Assembly (NCBI GenBank): GCA_024500155.1
Contig: CM044860.1
Span: forward strand, 604,501 to 668,500
Origin: Chenopodium formosanum
Lineage: Eukaryota; Streptophyta; Magnoliopsida; Caryophyllales; Amaranthaceae
DNA: 64,000 nucleotides
Reading direction: 5' to 3'
The position numbers and the translations under genes were made by a program. The notes under the pieces are model-generated. The model worked only from the letters and a program-made list of their open reading frames with translations, had not been told where the DNA came from and searched no databases. The first letter of the stretch is position 1. Each line of letters starts with the position of its first letter. Below, piece after piece: positions 19,581 through 30,522 of this stretch.

Positions 19581-22048
19581 ATGAATATTAGAAAATTTCT
19601 GATTTTTTTATCCTCTGTTTTTCACTCCATTATTATCATCATCCTCTGTTTTTGCAGCTGATATCCTTCCAGGCTCTTCACTTTATGCTTCAAAAAAAAA
19701 AACCAAAAATGGTCATCACCCAGAAATACTTTCTCTCTCCTCTTTCTTCCGATTACTCCGATCACTTTCTCTCTCTGCATTGCATATGGAGGATCCGTTT
19801 CAATCTGGGAACCCGCCGGAAAAACCGACGGAAATTCCTCTTTTAATTTCCTTCCCGATGGAAATCTCCGGCTAGTCAACGGCTCCGGCGAAGTTTTATG
19901 GCAATCAAACACTACCCATCTAGGAATTACTCATGCTACCCTTGAAGATTCTGGTAATTTCGTCCTTAAAAATGGTTCTGTTTCAGTGTGGCATTCTTTC
20001 GAACACCTTAAGGACACTCTTGTTCCTTCTCAAAATTTCACTGTTTCTGATGTTTTAACTTCTGGGTTGTGCTCTTTTAGTCTTGATAGAAGTGGGAATT
20101 TAACATTGAAGTGGAATAACAGCATTTTATATTGGAATTATGGGGTGAAATCGAATAATTCTGTTATTTCCAATTTGACAAACCCTAGTTTATCAATTAA
20201 GCAAAATGGGATTTTGTCTCTTTATGATCCTAATTTGTCTAGTCCAATCAACATGGCTTACAGTAGTGATTTTGATGATGGTAATGAATTTAGATTCTTT
20301 AAGTTGGATAGTGATCGAAATGTAAGAACTTATAGTGTTAGCAATGGAATTACTACTGTTAAATGGACTGGAATTAATGATCAATGTGAGGTTTTTGGGT
20401 ACTGTGGGAATATTGGAATTTGCACTTACAATGTGACTGGTGATCCTACTTGTTCTTGTCCGTCAAAGAATTTCCTTTTTGTTGATCCTACTGATAGTAG
20501 GAAAGGCTGTAAGAGGAAGGTTGAGATCAAAGATTGTCCCGGGACTGAGACCGTGTTACCTATGAATCATACTCGATTCTTGACCTATCCACCGGAATCA
20601 TCTGCTGAACAATTTATTTTAGGTACTACAGCCTGTAGGTTGAATTGTCTTTCAGGCAGTGTTTGTGTTGCCTCTTCTGTCTTGGCTGATGGTACAGGAT
20701 ACTGTTATATCAAAACATCAGGTTTTGTTAGCGGATATCAGTCTCCTACGATCCCTGGAAGTTCATTCGTGAAGGTTTATGGACCAATTGAGCCAAACCC
20801 GCCTATGACACTAGAGGGATCAGGCAATTCTACTAGTTGGAAGCTGCATTCTTGGATAATTGTTGTTCTTGCTTCTTTAGGTACATTGGTTGGGTTATTC
20901 ATATTAGGTGGTGTCATTTGGTGGACTTATTTTAGGAATAATCCCAAGTTTGGTGGGTTTTCTCCTCATTATGCACTCCTCGAGTATGCATCTGGGACTC
21001 CTGTGCAACTTTCATACAAGGATCTTAAAAGGGTAACCAAAGGGTTCAAGGAGAAACTTGGGGCTGGGGGATTCGGAGCTGTTTACAAAGGAAGTCTTTA
21101 CAACAACATGGCTGTTGCGGTGAAGCAACTTGAGGGTATCGAGCAGGGAGAGAAGCAGTTTAGGATGGAAGTCGCGACTATCAGTAGCACCACTTGAATC
21201 TGGTGAGGCTGATTGGTTTTTGCTCTGAAGGCCGTCACAGGCTGCTAATCTACGAGTTCATGAAAAATCGTTCACTAGATAAGTTCCTTTTTGTAGGGGA
21301 AAATCAATCCTTTAACTTGAATTGGGAGCAAAGGTTCAACATTGCAGTTGGCACTGCAAGAGGGATTACTTACCTTCATGAAGAATGCCGTGATTGTATA
21401 GTTCATTGTGACATAAAGCCGGAGAACATTCTCTTAGATGATAATCTCAATGCCAAAGTTTCCGACTTTGGACTTGCAAAGCTCATCAACCAGAAAGAAC
21501 AACAAACTCACAAGCTTACAACCTTCAGAGGGACAAGAGGATATTTGGGGCCAGAATGGCTTGCTAATCTGCCAATTACATCGAAATCTGATGTCTACAG
21601 CTTTGGGATGGTTTTATTAGAGATTGTCAGTGGTAGGAGAAACTTTGAAGTTTCAGTGGACACAAACATGACAAAATTTTCCAGTTGGGCCTATGAAGAG
21701 CTCGAGAAGGGTAATATAATGAACATAGTCGATAAGAGGCTAGGTGAAGAGTTCGATATGGAGCAAGCTAGGAGAGCTCTTCTAGTAAGCTTTTGGTGCA
21801 TCCAACAGCAACCATCTCATAGGCCGGTGATGGGGAAAGCAGTGCAGATGCTTGAAGGAGCTATACCTGTCGAAAATCCGCCTCCTTTGAGTACTAATGA
21901 GGAAGGTTTAGTGGATTTATGTACTAGCATTTGTGTGAGTACCAGCATTGGTGCGTCTTCATCAGTGCAAAAATCCTTTGGCTCTGCAGTAGATCTGGAA
22001 CGTCCTTCCTCTTCCCTTCTACAGGAAGAAAATGATTTGAACAGATGA
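19581..22048 (+). pseudogene. G-type lectin receptor-like kinase, broken copy
   Basis: Tandem paralog of the intact gene at 26795. A likely start ATG at 19581 begins a hydrophobic leader, but at least one frame change is needed before ADILPGSSLYAS (19657-19692), another in the A11 run at 19692-19702, after which one frame runs through the bulb-lectin, EGF-like and PAN-like parts, a transmembrane helix (near 20848-20930) and the start of the kinase (GAGGFGAVYKG near 21061). At about 21190 four bases are missing relative to the paralog (AGCACCACTTG versus AGCACCCATCATTTG), creating TGA at 21195-21197; the rest of the kinase (HCDIKPENILL, DFGLAK) continues in another frame to 22048. The activation segment has YLGPEW where the intact copy has YLAPEW. 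It could make a truncated, kinase-less receptor, but three lesions favour a pseudogene. Homopolymer lesions could also be sequencing errors; the 4-bp deletion less so. Confidence 0.85.
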
Positions 22049-23468
22049 ATTACATAGTATCACACTTCGCATTATCTAGGACTTTGCAGCTATGTATGCA
22101 GTTTGATGACAGTGCTGCAGCCTTGTTTGTTGTAAATTTTGTAGATTATTATTCATGATTAATGATGTATGTATTAGTGTATTTACCAAATATTTAATTG
22201 TTTGTATTATCTCCGGTTAGTATTATATGCAACTTTGTTGTAATATTTGTGACATATAAAAAATTCCAAAGTTACATATGATACGAACCGGATATAGTAT
22301 TATTTTTCACTTTTTCCCCTACACTTTCACACAACCTTACCACCAATACATTTATTTTGTTATAGAATTAAGAATATATTCGAACAAGAAACCTCAACAA
22401 GTTAGTTCTAATAGCACAAAATTACCAATAGAAACTTTGAGATGTGCACACGACGCGTTTAAGGTGGGTCTAAGTACGTGCTGGATACGAGACATGTCCT
22501 TGTAGAATAGACAATGCTACCCACATAAGTCATATAGAACGTCAGGATGAATGGAAGCTTGGCCTTGTTATACTGCACTTTGGCATTAGCCTATAACAAT
22601 ACACTTTGCCTGAGAATATTCTTCATATTTTGGCTTAGGCTGTGTTGGATGAGTTAAAAAATTGTAACCCGTCATTATCTTACTAACATCTTAGTACGTA
22701 ACAAAGCTGTTAATAATTATTCATACTCCGTATTTCGTATAAGCCACGAACTTCTACCGTATATTTTTCACTTTTGACTGGAAATTTCAGAAATTGCAGT
22801 GATTCTTAAAAAATCAACTAAGAAAATTCTGAAATTCTGAAATTTTGAAGGAAGAAATTGGAAATGTAGAACATTGGAATTTTCTTTTCCTAACTTCCTA
22901 GTCAGCCCCAACAACAAGAAATTGCGACAGATTATTGTTAAAAGAAAGTACTGTAATAAATTAGGGGCCAAGAAATAATTAATAAGGGAAAGTAATGAAT
23001 TTATGTGTGATATGATGTTTGGTGAAATGTGTAACTACGTTGTCAAGTTGCTAATCAAAAGATGAAAGTGATACACATACACAGTTGGTGTACTTGCATA
23101 AAGTCAATAAATATGGCTCCACCAGCTTGCCCCGGTTTAGGGTAAAAAAAAAACTCAAAATACGCAAGATATTAGGTGAGTCTGTTTTACCGGTGAGTCT
23201 CCACCCACTTAAAAACTACATATTACATATATCTACTATTCTGAGTTGGCAGTATGAAATTTTCAAAATCTTTAAGTAATGTCTAAATTTTAAAAGTCTA
23301 ATAACTTATTTCCTTCTCACCATTAGGCTCGACTTACATATATAATACTTTCTCTTAATAATCTTTATGTCATTATGGTTCCACACTTCTGGCAGCTTGT
23401 CCTAATTCATGGAAAATAGTTTGTTTTACCCACTTTTTTAGTATCCAATTTCATGAAAGAATACTAAA
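22049..23468. other. intergenic, no gene seen
   Basis: 3' flank of the kinase pseudogene, then AT-rich spacer. Frames at 22278-22505, 22768-22971 and 23085-23279 show no family motif and no splice context. Confidence 0.55.
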
Positions 23469-24770
23469 GGGCTCGTTTGGTTGAATGTAGGAATTGCAAA
23501 TTCCTTGGAAAGTTAGGGCTTGTTCACATTTACTTAATTTCAGTTCAGTTCCAATCAGTTCAGTTCAGTTCAGTTCAGTTCAGCTCTTAATTTCCCTCTC
23601 ACATAAAATATTCATTTCAGCTCAATTCAGTTCAGTTCCAATCAGTCCAGTTCAGTTCAGTTCAGCTTCAATCAATTCAGTTCAGTTCAGTTCAGTAAAT
23701 ATGAACAGGCCCTTAATTTCCCATGAAATTGAACTTCTTAGGAAATTCTAAAAAGTATTTGGTTAACTAAGGGAAGTGGAAATTATCATGGGAAGTTCCA
23801 CTTACCTAGATCCCCCTAGGTAATTAACTTCCCCCATTTTGTGGAAAATGGAATTTGTTAACCAAACAACTTCAGGAAGTGTTTGGGAATCAACATTTCA
23901 TTTCAAATTCTTCATTTCAAATCCGGGAATCGAAATACTAGTATTCAATTCCAAATATACTGTTGGAACACCATAGAATTTTAAATTCATGATTTTTTTT
24001 TCTATGTTGTTTGGTAAAATTATGGAAGTCCAATTCCACAACTTGAATCGTTTAACAAATTTTTTTAAAAAAGAATAAAAATAGAACACATCTCAAATTT
24101 AAATCTCAAGCACAATCATGTTTCCTCAGTATAACAAAATATGAACATTTCTATCAATTTTTTGGGAAAAGTTATGAACCCTAACTTTAGAATCCCAAAA
24201 CAATTTTTTTTAAACAAGGTACCAAATCCAATTGAGATTTTGTATGTACGTCTACTTTGAGGTATCAATCTGCATCCCTCAAATTCCTCCAATTAGAAGT
24301 GCGTCGGTGATGGTGAAAGATTGGTGGCTTGAATGCGACGGCGGCAAACATTGATGTTGTGGTGGTGGTTGCTAAAACTAATGTCATCATGGTGGTGGAA
24401 TTATGATGGTGGTTATGAAGGAAAGAGATTAATAGAGTAGAATGAGAGATTGAGGAGAGAAAAAGAGCACAAATTGCAAATACTGTCTTTTCGAAGAAGA
24501 AACAATCAATGTATGAAAGCAGAGACCTCATGGAATTTCAAATGACTGGTTATTATTTGTCATTTCCAATTAATCTTTTTATAAGCTATTTCTGATTATC
24601 TTAGAATTTGAGCAAATTCTATCATTTCAAATTCTTAGCTCTCCAAACAATGGAATTAGCCCAATTCTAGAATTTGAAATGAAATTATAGAATCCAAACA
24701 GAACATCAAAGAATTTCAATTCCTAGGATTCTCAACTTCTCATATTTTTCTTTAGCAACCAAACAACCCC
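23469..24770. repeat. nested inverted-repeat (MITE-like) cluster
   Basis: Outer arms GGGCTCGTTTGGTTGA (23469-23484) and GCAACCAAACAACCCC (24755-24770) are imperfect inverted repeats, flanked by TAAA on both sides. Inside lie a Tourist-like MITE (23516-23712), a small foldback with arms GTATTTGGTTAACTA (23755) and GTTAACCAAACAAC (23857), and a larger one with arms CATTTCATTTCAAATTC (23894) and GAATTTGAAATGAAATT (24671). Reads as repeated insertion of small DNA transposons into each other. A minus-strand frame at 24265-24531 is low-complexity (His/Thr runs) and not a credible gene. Confidence 0.6.
23516..23712. mobile_element. Tourist/PIF-Harbinger-like MITE with CAGTT pentamer array
   Basis: 197 bp with inverted ends GGGCTTGTTCACATTTAC and GTAAATATGAACAGGCCC, flanked by TTA on both sides (23513-23515 and 23713-23715), the 3-bp duplication typical of PIF/Harbinger. 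The interior is mostly runs of (CAGTT)n interrupted twice, on both sides of a short unique centre. Confidence 0.85.
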
Positions 24771-25331
24771 TAAAAAATTTTAACACACAATGAATATAAT
24801 TATTGATCAAAATTTTTTCTTGAAAGGGAAGTTTATAAAAAAGACTTTTGTTAGTGTAATATTTGAGGATTAAATTTATTTGATAGAGAAGACTTTCATT
24901 TGATTTTATGTATTAAAGACTTCAAAGTATACTTTAAGTCTGTAAGCTCACATAATTGGAATGAGCTTTTCTCATACTTCAATTAAAAATTTGTACTCCA
25001 TAAGACCATATCTCTTAGTTTTAAAATTTTCTTCATTTATCATAATACAATTATCAATATACAAATCATTTTAACAATTTAACACACCGAGTTTGAACAA
25101 TTATCAATAACCAAGCATAAAAATAAATATGGAAAATTTTCTAACAATCATATTATATATAAGTCAACTACGAGTATAAAAATATTACAGTAGAACTTAA
25201 TTCGCTTTTAAAAGGAAAATTTTTTTTTGTTAATTCACTAACATACATTAGTTTTAGTAGCGTCCATTGAATCATACTTGAATATGCGTTCCCCACTCCA
25301 CTAAAAAAGTTTTGGACAACAATTCAACAAA
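24771..25331. other. intergenic, no gene seen
   Basis: AT-rich stretch between the nested MITEs and the copia element; no frame, repeat or signal recognised. Confidence 0.55.
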
Positions 25332-25336
25332 TCTTC

Positions 25337-25452
25337 TGTTGAGCTAGCTATTGTATTTAGCTATTGTTTGGGCTTATGTTTTAGCCCGATCTTAGGTTGT
25401 ATAAATATACCCTTATACGTAATACACAAACCAAGGATTCACATTCTTGACA
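25337..25452 (+). repeat. 5' LTR of short copia element
   Basis: 116 bp; contains GTATAAATATACC (TATA region) near 25399. Identical to the 3' LTR except ATTGTTTGGG versus ATTGCTTGGG. Confidence 0.93.
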
Positions 25453-25554
25453 TGGTATCAGGCCAAAACCTCAAAAACCCTATTTTTTAACAAATTGAAA
25501 ACACCAAAACAGAGCAGAACACTCTGCCAATTTGACGCACGATCACCTTCATCA

Positions 25555-25866
25555 ATGGAGGAAGGGAAAATCAATCCTGCTTCACCGTATTACCTCGGTG
25601 CTGGTGATCAGCCCGGAAACTTGATTACTCACGTAATCTTGATAGGAGATAATTATTTGGCATGGTCAAGGGCTATAACTTTGTCTCTGCGATCTCGCCG
25701 GAAATTTGTGTTTGTTGATGGAACCATCACCAAACCCACTGAGAAGAAGAAATTACTTGATTGGGAAACCGTTAATTCGATGCTTGTTTCCTGGTTATTG
25801 CGCTCAATGGATTCCAACGTGGCTGCTTCAATCCCGTACTTTGAGGAGGCTAACTCATCAAAACTA
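25555..25866 (+). pseudogene. copia gag N-terminal fragment
   Basis: Starts at ATG 25555 and reads the copia gag signature (ASPYYLGAGDQPGNLI, NYLAWSRAITLSLRSRRKF, LDWETVNSMLVSWLLRSM) typical of plant gag-polypeptide families. The family-like sequence ends at about 25860, where the opposite-strand integrase begins; the frame runs on to 25941 without meaning. Confidence 0.85.
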
Positions 25867-26429
25867 GGTTCTTTTCCAAACAAAACCTCATATGGTGTCT
25901 TATTTTGTAATAAACGAGATGGTGTACGATTAATCAAATAAACCGCCCCAAGAACACATTCACCCCAAAAACCAATAGACAAATTCCCTTGGAACATCAA
26001 AGCACGCCCCACATTCAATATATGCTGATGTTTTCTTTCCACCCGGCCATTTTGTTGAGGTGTCCCAACACAAGAAGTTTGAAAAATAATGCCATGTTCA
26101 TTGAAATATGGAAGCATGCAATTAAATTCAGTTCCATTGTCGCTCCTCACCAATTTTACATTTGTTTCAAATTGACGCTCAATCATAGCAAAAAATGACA
26201 AGAATGTGGAATAAACTTCAGTTTTGGAATTCAACAAATAAACCCAAACACCTCGTGAAAAATCATCCACTAGAGTCAAAAAATAATGTGCACCACAAGA
26301 AGAGGGAGTTTTATATGACCCCCACAGATCACAATAAATCAATTCAAAAATACGACTAGCTTTGCTATCACTATTAGGAAAAGAGTCCCTAGATTGTTTA
26401 GTTGGGCATTTGTGATTTGCATGCTCCAA
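25862..26429 (-). pseudogene. copia integrase core, inverted inside the element
   Basis: Read from 26429 downward: ANHKCPTKQSRDSFP (end of the pre-integrase zinc region), IYCDLWGSYKTPS (first catalytic Asp), FLTLVDDFSRGVWVYLL, VRSDNGTEF (second Asp), GTPQQNGRVERKH (catalytic Glu), INRTPSRLLQNKTPYE and FGKEPSF. The D,D-35-E residues are all present and the frame is open, yet it lies opposite to gag and the LTRs, so it cannot be expressed from the element's own promoter. The junction with gag is at about 25860-25870. Confidence 0.9.
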
Positions 26430-26441
26430 CTTGAGGGGGGG

Positions 26442-26557
26442 TGTTGAGCTAGCTATTGTATTTAGCTATTGCTTGGGCTTATGTTTTAGCCCGATCTTAG
26501 GTTGTATAAATATACCCTTATACGTAATACACAAACCAAGGATTCACATTCTTGACA
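26442..26557 (+). repeat. 3' LTR of short copia element
   Basis: 116 bp, one base different from the 5' LTR; followed by TCTTC target duplication. Confidence 0.93.
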
Positions 26558-26794
26558 TCTTCGCCTATGAAAAATCATCCATTATACAAGTAGATATTTG
26601 ACAGCATTTGTTGACTTGTTCTTTCTACAGTCATACTATCTGGTCTACTTACCGTGTCAAAAATGCTAAAACTCTCAAATTCAATTCAATACTTATTAAC
26701 CCAGAAATTCATTTGCAAATCCAAACCCAAATCTAAATAAATACTTATATACCCAAATCAATTTGGAACAAAATCTTAAATTTCCCAAATAAAA

Positions 26795-29287
26795 ATGAAG
26801 CAAAATCTTACAATTTCTTCAACATTCATCTTCATCTTCTTCTTCTTCACTCTTTCAGCTTCTGCAGATATTCCACTGGGTTCAACTCTTTCAGCTTCAA
26901 CCCCAAATCAAACATGGCCTTCTCCAAACAATTCTTTCTCTCTCCGATTTCTCCCTTTAAATTCTTCCTCTTTCTCTCTCTCAATCACCTATGATTCTCT
27001 TCCTATTTGGTCTATTTCCGCCGTCGCTGACTCCGCCGCAACTTTCTCGTTTCTCGCCGACGGGAATCTCCGACTGCTTTCCGGCGCCGGTAATCTGTTG
27101 TGGCAGTCGAATACTTCGAATTCCGGCGTTTCCCATGCTACCCTTGATGATTCTGGTAATTTTTCCCTCAAAAATCGGTCTAATTCGGTTGTTTGGTCTA
27201 CTTTTGATCATCCCACTGATACTATTGTCCCATCTCAGAATTTTAATGTTGGGATGGTTTTATCATCTGGGTTGTATTCATTTACTTTGAATAGAACTGG
27301 GAATTTAACTTTACAGTGGAATAAAGATATTGTTTATTGGAGTTTAGGGTTGAATGATACTGTTAGTAGTAATTTGAGTAACCCTAGATTACAGCTTCAA
27401 TCAATTGGGATTTTGTCACTTTATGATGGTAATTTAACTGGTTCTGTGATTATGGCTTATGGGAGTGATTATGCTGAATCTGGGGATATTTTGAGGTTTT
27501 TAAGGTTGGATAATGATGGGAATTTGAGGATTTATAGTTCTAGTAAAGGTAGTGGGAGTGCTACTGTGAGATGGACTGCTGTTAGTGATCAATGTCAGGT
27601 TTTTGGGTATTGTGGGAATATGGGAATTTGTAGTTACAATGATACCAGTCTTGTGTGTGGTTGCCCGTCGGAGAATTTCGTTTCGGTTGATCCGAATGAT
27701 AGTAGGAAAGGGTGTAAGTTGAAGAGGGAGATTAAGGATTGTCCTGGGAGTGTCGCGATGTTGCAGATGGAGCATACTAAGTTCCTGACGTATGCTCCTG
27801 AGACTTTGAATGATGTTTACTTTGTGGGTATTTCGGCTTGTAGGGGTAATTGTCTTTCGGGTAGTTCTTGTGTGGCTTCAACTACTTTAGCTGATGGATC
27901 GGGGCAGTGTTATATTAAGACATCGAGTTTTGTGAGTGGATATGAGTCTGCAGCTCTACCTAGCACCTCGTATGTGAAGGTTTGTGCCCCAGCCGAACCA
28001 AATGCCCCTCCTTCCTCTGATGACGGAGGAGGAAAGGAGAAGCTGCAAGGTTGGATCATTGCAGTGGTTGTTCTAGGCACCCTTGTTGGATTGATACTAT
28101 TAGAAGGAAGTCTGTGGTGGTGGTGCTGTAGAAAGAGTCCTAAGTTTGGAGGTTTGTCAGCTCAATATGCCCTTCTCGAATATGCATCAGGTGCACCTGT
28201 ACAGTTTTCATACAAAGACCTCCAGCAGGCTACAAGGAACTTCAAGGAGAAGCTTGGTGCAGGAGGTTTTGGGGCGGTTTACAAGGGCATCCTTGCCAAT
28301 AGAACTGTCGCTGCAGTGAAGCAGCTTGAAGGTATTGAACAGGGGGAAAAACAATTTAGAATGGAGGTTGCTACGATCAGTAGCACCCATCATTTGAATT
28401 TGGTTAGGTTGATAGGCTTTTGCTCTGAGGGGAAACATAGGCTTCTGGTTTACGAGTTCATGAAAAATGGCTCTCTTGATAGTTTCCTCTTTGCAACAGA
28501 GGATGAATCAGAAAGACTCTTAAGTTGGGAGCATCGGTTCAATATCGCCCTCGGAACTGCAAGAGGAATTACTTATCTTCATGAGGAATGTCGGGATTGC
28601 ATTGTACACTGTGATATAAAGCCAGAAAACATTCTCTTAGATGATAACTACAATGCCAAAGTTTCAGACTTTGGCCTTGCAAAGCTTGTAAACCCAAAAG
28701 ACCATAGATACCGCACCCTCACAAGTGTAAGAGGTACAAGAGGATATTTGGCACCTGAATGGCTTGCTAATCTTCCAATAACTTCAAAATCTGATGTTTA
28801 TAGTTTTGGTATGGTGTTGTTGGAGATAGTGAGTGGCAGAAGAAATTTTGAAGTGTCAAACGAAACAGACAGGAAGAAGTTCTCTATTTGGGCATATGAG
28901 GAGTTTGAGAAGGGAAAGGTGAGAAATATACTAGACAGGAGGCTTGCTGACTTTGCTGTGGATGTGGATCAAGTGACAAGAGCAATTCAAGTTAGCTTTT
29001 GGTGTATACAAGAGCAGCCATCTCAAAGGCCTATGATGGGTAAAGTTGTGCAGATGTTGGAAGGGATTATGGCGATTGAAAAGCCTCCGGCCCCAAAGGC
29101 AGCCCCGGAAGGTTCAATCAGCGGGACTAGCTTGAATATGAGCGGTAGTATTAGCGCTCTTTCCACATTTGCCACTTCAGCCCCTGGTCCCTCGTCGTCA
29201 TCCTCATTCCAAACTCCTTTAGCTCAATCTTCTATGAGTGTGGAGAGGCATACTTCATCCCTTATTTCTAGAGAGACAACCTCATAA
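26795..29287 (+). CDS. G-type lectin S-receptor-like Ser/Thr kinase, intact
   Basis: A single-exon gene of 830 residues. Order: signal peptide (about 1-24), bulb-type lectin domain (about 30-150, with SGLYSFTLNRTGNLTL after it), EGF-like Cys cluster (267-307, VFGYCGNMGIC), PAN/apple-like part (349-397), transmembrane helix (about 419-440), juxtamembrane, then protein kinase: glycine loop GAGGFGAVYKG (488-498), Lys509, catalytic HCDIKPEN (His605, Asp607), DFG Asp625, GTRGYLAPEW (647-656). HCD instead of HRD makes it a non-RD kinase, usual in this subfamily. Closest to the Arabidopsis At1g34300/SD-type lectin kinases as I know them. Plasma-membrane receptor; ligand unknown; relatives act in defence or stress signalling. 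Tandem partner of the pseudogene at 19581. The Ser-rich tail (from about 780) is poorly conserved. Confidence 0.93.
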   Translation: MKQNLTISSTFIFIFFFFTLSASADIPLGSTLSASTPNQTWPSPNNSFSLRFLPLNSSSFSLSITYDSLPIWSISAVADSAATFSFLADGNLRLLSGAGNLLWQSNTSNSGVSHATLDDSGNFSLKNRSNSVVWSTFDHPTDTIVPSQNFNVGMVLSSGLYSFTLNRTGNLTLQWNKDIVYWSLGLNDTVSSNLSNPRLQLQSIGILSLYDGNLTGSVIMAYGSDYAESGDILRFLRLDNDGNLRIYSSSKGSGSATVRWTAVSDQCQVFGYCGNMGICSYNDTSLVCGCPSENFVSVDPNDSRKGCKLKREIKDCPGSVAMLQMEHTKFLTYAPETLNDVYFVGISACRGNCLSGSSCVASTTLADGSGQCYIKTSSFVSGYESAALPSTSYVKVCAPAEPNAPPSSDDGGGKEKLQGWIIAVVVLGTLVGLILLEGSLWWWCCRKSPKFGGLSAQYALLEYASGAPVQFSYKDLQQATRNFKEKLGAGGFGAVYKGILANRTVAAVKQLEGIEQGEKQFRMEVATISSTHHLNLVRLIGFCSEGKHRLLVYEFMKNGSLDSFLFATEDESERLLSWEHRFNIALGTARGITYLHEECRDCIVHCDIKPENILLDDNYNAKVSDFGLAKLVNPKDHRYRTLTSVRGTRGYLAPEWLANLPITSKSDVYSFGMVLLEIVSGRRNFEVSNETDRKKFSIWAYEEFEKGKVRNILDRRLADFAVDVDQVTRAIQVSFWCIQEQPSQRPMMGKVVQMLEGIMAIEKPPAPKAAPEGSISGTSLNMSGSISALSTFATSAPGPSSSSSFQTPLAQSSMSVERHTSSLISRETTS

Positions 29288-30522
29288 TCACTGAGTGTTT
29301 TTGTTACTCATGTAAGATGTATGACAGTAGTTAAAATCCCATTATAACTTAAGTTGTTGTAAATTGTGGAAGTTCTGTAATTATCCTTGTGTCCGAGTTA
29401 ATTGCTCTGTTCGCTTTGTGTAAATCTTCAATACAACCAAGTTGTTGATGGGATCAATATCAAATTATCAATGGTAATGCATTATAACTTGAAAACAGTT
29501 GTGCAATTTTTTAAGTAGTGCTCCCTTCATGTTTATTTAAGTGTTAAACTCACCAATTATTTATTTAAGTGTTAAACTCACCAATTATCAAATGTAAACT
29601 TAATTTTGTCCACCACAATCATTGTTTTTAATAAACTATTATCCCACAATTTTTCTTTCACATCTATGAGTAAGTCAATTAAATTGCATAAAATTATACA
29701 CTGTTCACTTTATTTTATTTAAAAAAAAAAAAAAAAAAAAACGAGGGTCATTCACTTTAATAACTACTGTAATTATTTATTTATTTATTTTTATTTTTTT
29801 TTTGACAAAAAATAACACTGTAATTAACTAGTGTATTAATTCATCTTGTAACATAATTGCATCCTTCATCATCAAGCCTGAAGTTTCTGAATTTCATCTC
29901 TTTTCCCCTCTTTCTCTCTCCTCTCTACCCTTTCCAGTTTGGGTTATAAATTAATCAGACTCATTTCATCCATATGGTCGATTTCTCCATTCAACCAGCT
30001 TCTAAGGTTAGATATCTTTATTTTTTATCATAGAATATCAATTTCTCAATCTAGGGTTTATCGTTAATTATATTCAATTTAGGGTTTGGTTTGTATAACC
30101 CTGCTTTAATCTCATTACAAAACCATGATTGTCTGTGATATTATTGATTGCCTTTTAACGAGTTTTGTTATCTTTGGATTGAATAGATAATTGTTTTTAA
30201 TCCCCTGTTTTACAAAATTATTTTCAGAATTTGATTTGTTCTGTAATTTGTATACTCAGTAATTAAGGCCCTGGTGTATGAAATTGATCATTCAATATTC
30301 AAAATTTTAATCTGCTTGTTCTTAATTGGAATCAACTAATTCACTCCAATTTAAATGTTTTACTTCCAATTTGTGATTAGTAGTTCAGTTGACGAACATG
30401 TTATTACTTGCAAGATGATAACTTTTGATGAGAATTTGTAGCATTTGAATTACAAGAAATTGGAGAAGTGTGTTGATGTTAAAAACAGTTAAAATTCACC
30501 CAATTTATCTACTTGTAGCAAA
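29288..30522. other. spacer and probable F-box 5' leader with intron
   Basis: 3' flank of the kinase, a short tandem duplication (TTATTTAAGTGTTAAACTCACCAATTA, two copies around 29538-29589, given here as position and not in full), an A-rich run near 29721-29741, then a CT-rich stretch (29890-29940). A possible leader intron runs from GTTAGATATC at 30007 to TACTTGTAG just before 30519. The intron is inferred from signals only. Confidence 0.4.

Larger units (their letters stand above)
25337..26557 (+). mobile_element. short Ty1/copia element with inverted interior
   Basis: 1,221 bp: two 116-bp LTRs (25337-25452 and 26442-26557; TGTTGAGC...CTTGACA) that differ at one base, and a perfect target duplication TCTTC at 25332-25336 and 26558-26562. 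TGGTATCAGGCC right after the 5' LTR (25453) is the primer site for initiator methionine tRNA, and TTGAGGGGGGG before the 3' LTR is the polypurine tract. The interior holds only a sense gag fragment and an integrase fragment on the other strand, so the element is non-autonomous. Small size and LTR length are close to TRIM elements, but the coding relics come from a standard copia. Confidence 0.92.

Noticed and set aside
24265..24531. Minus-strand frame of 88 codons with His/Thr runs
   Set aside because: Low complexity, inside nested MITEs, no family motif.
25447..25554. Upstream extension of the copia gag frame to 25447
   Set aside because: ATG at 25452 overlaps the LTR end and primer site; family-like gag begins at 25555.
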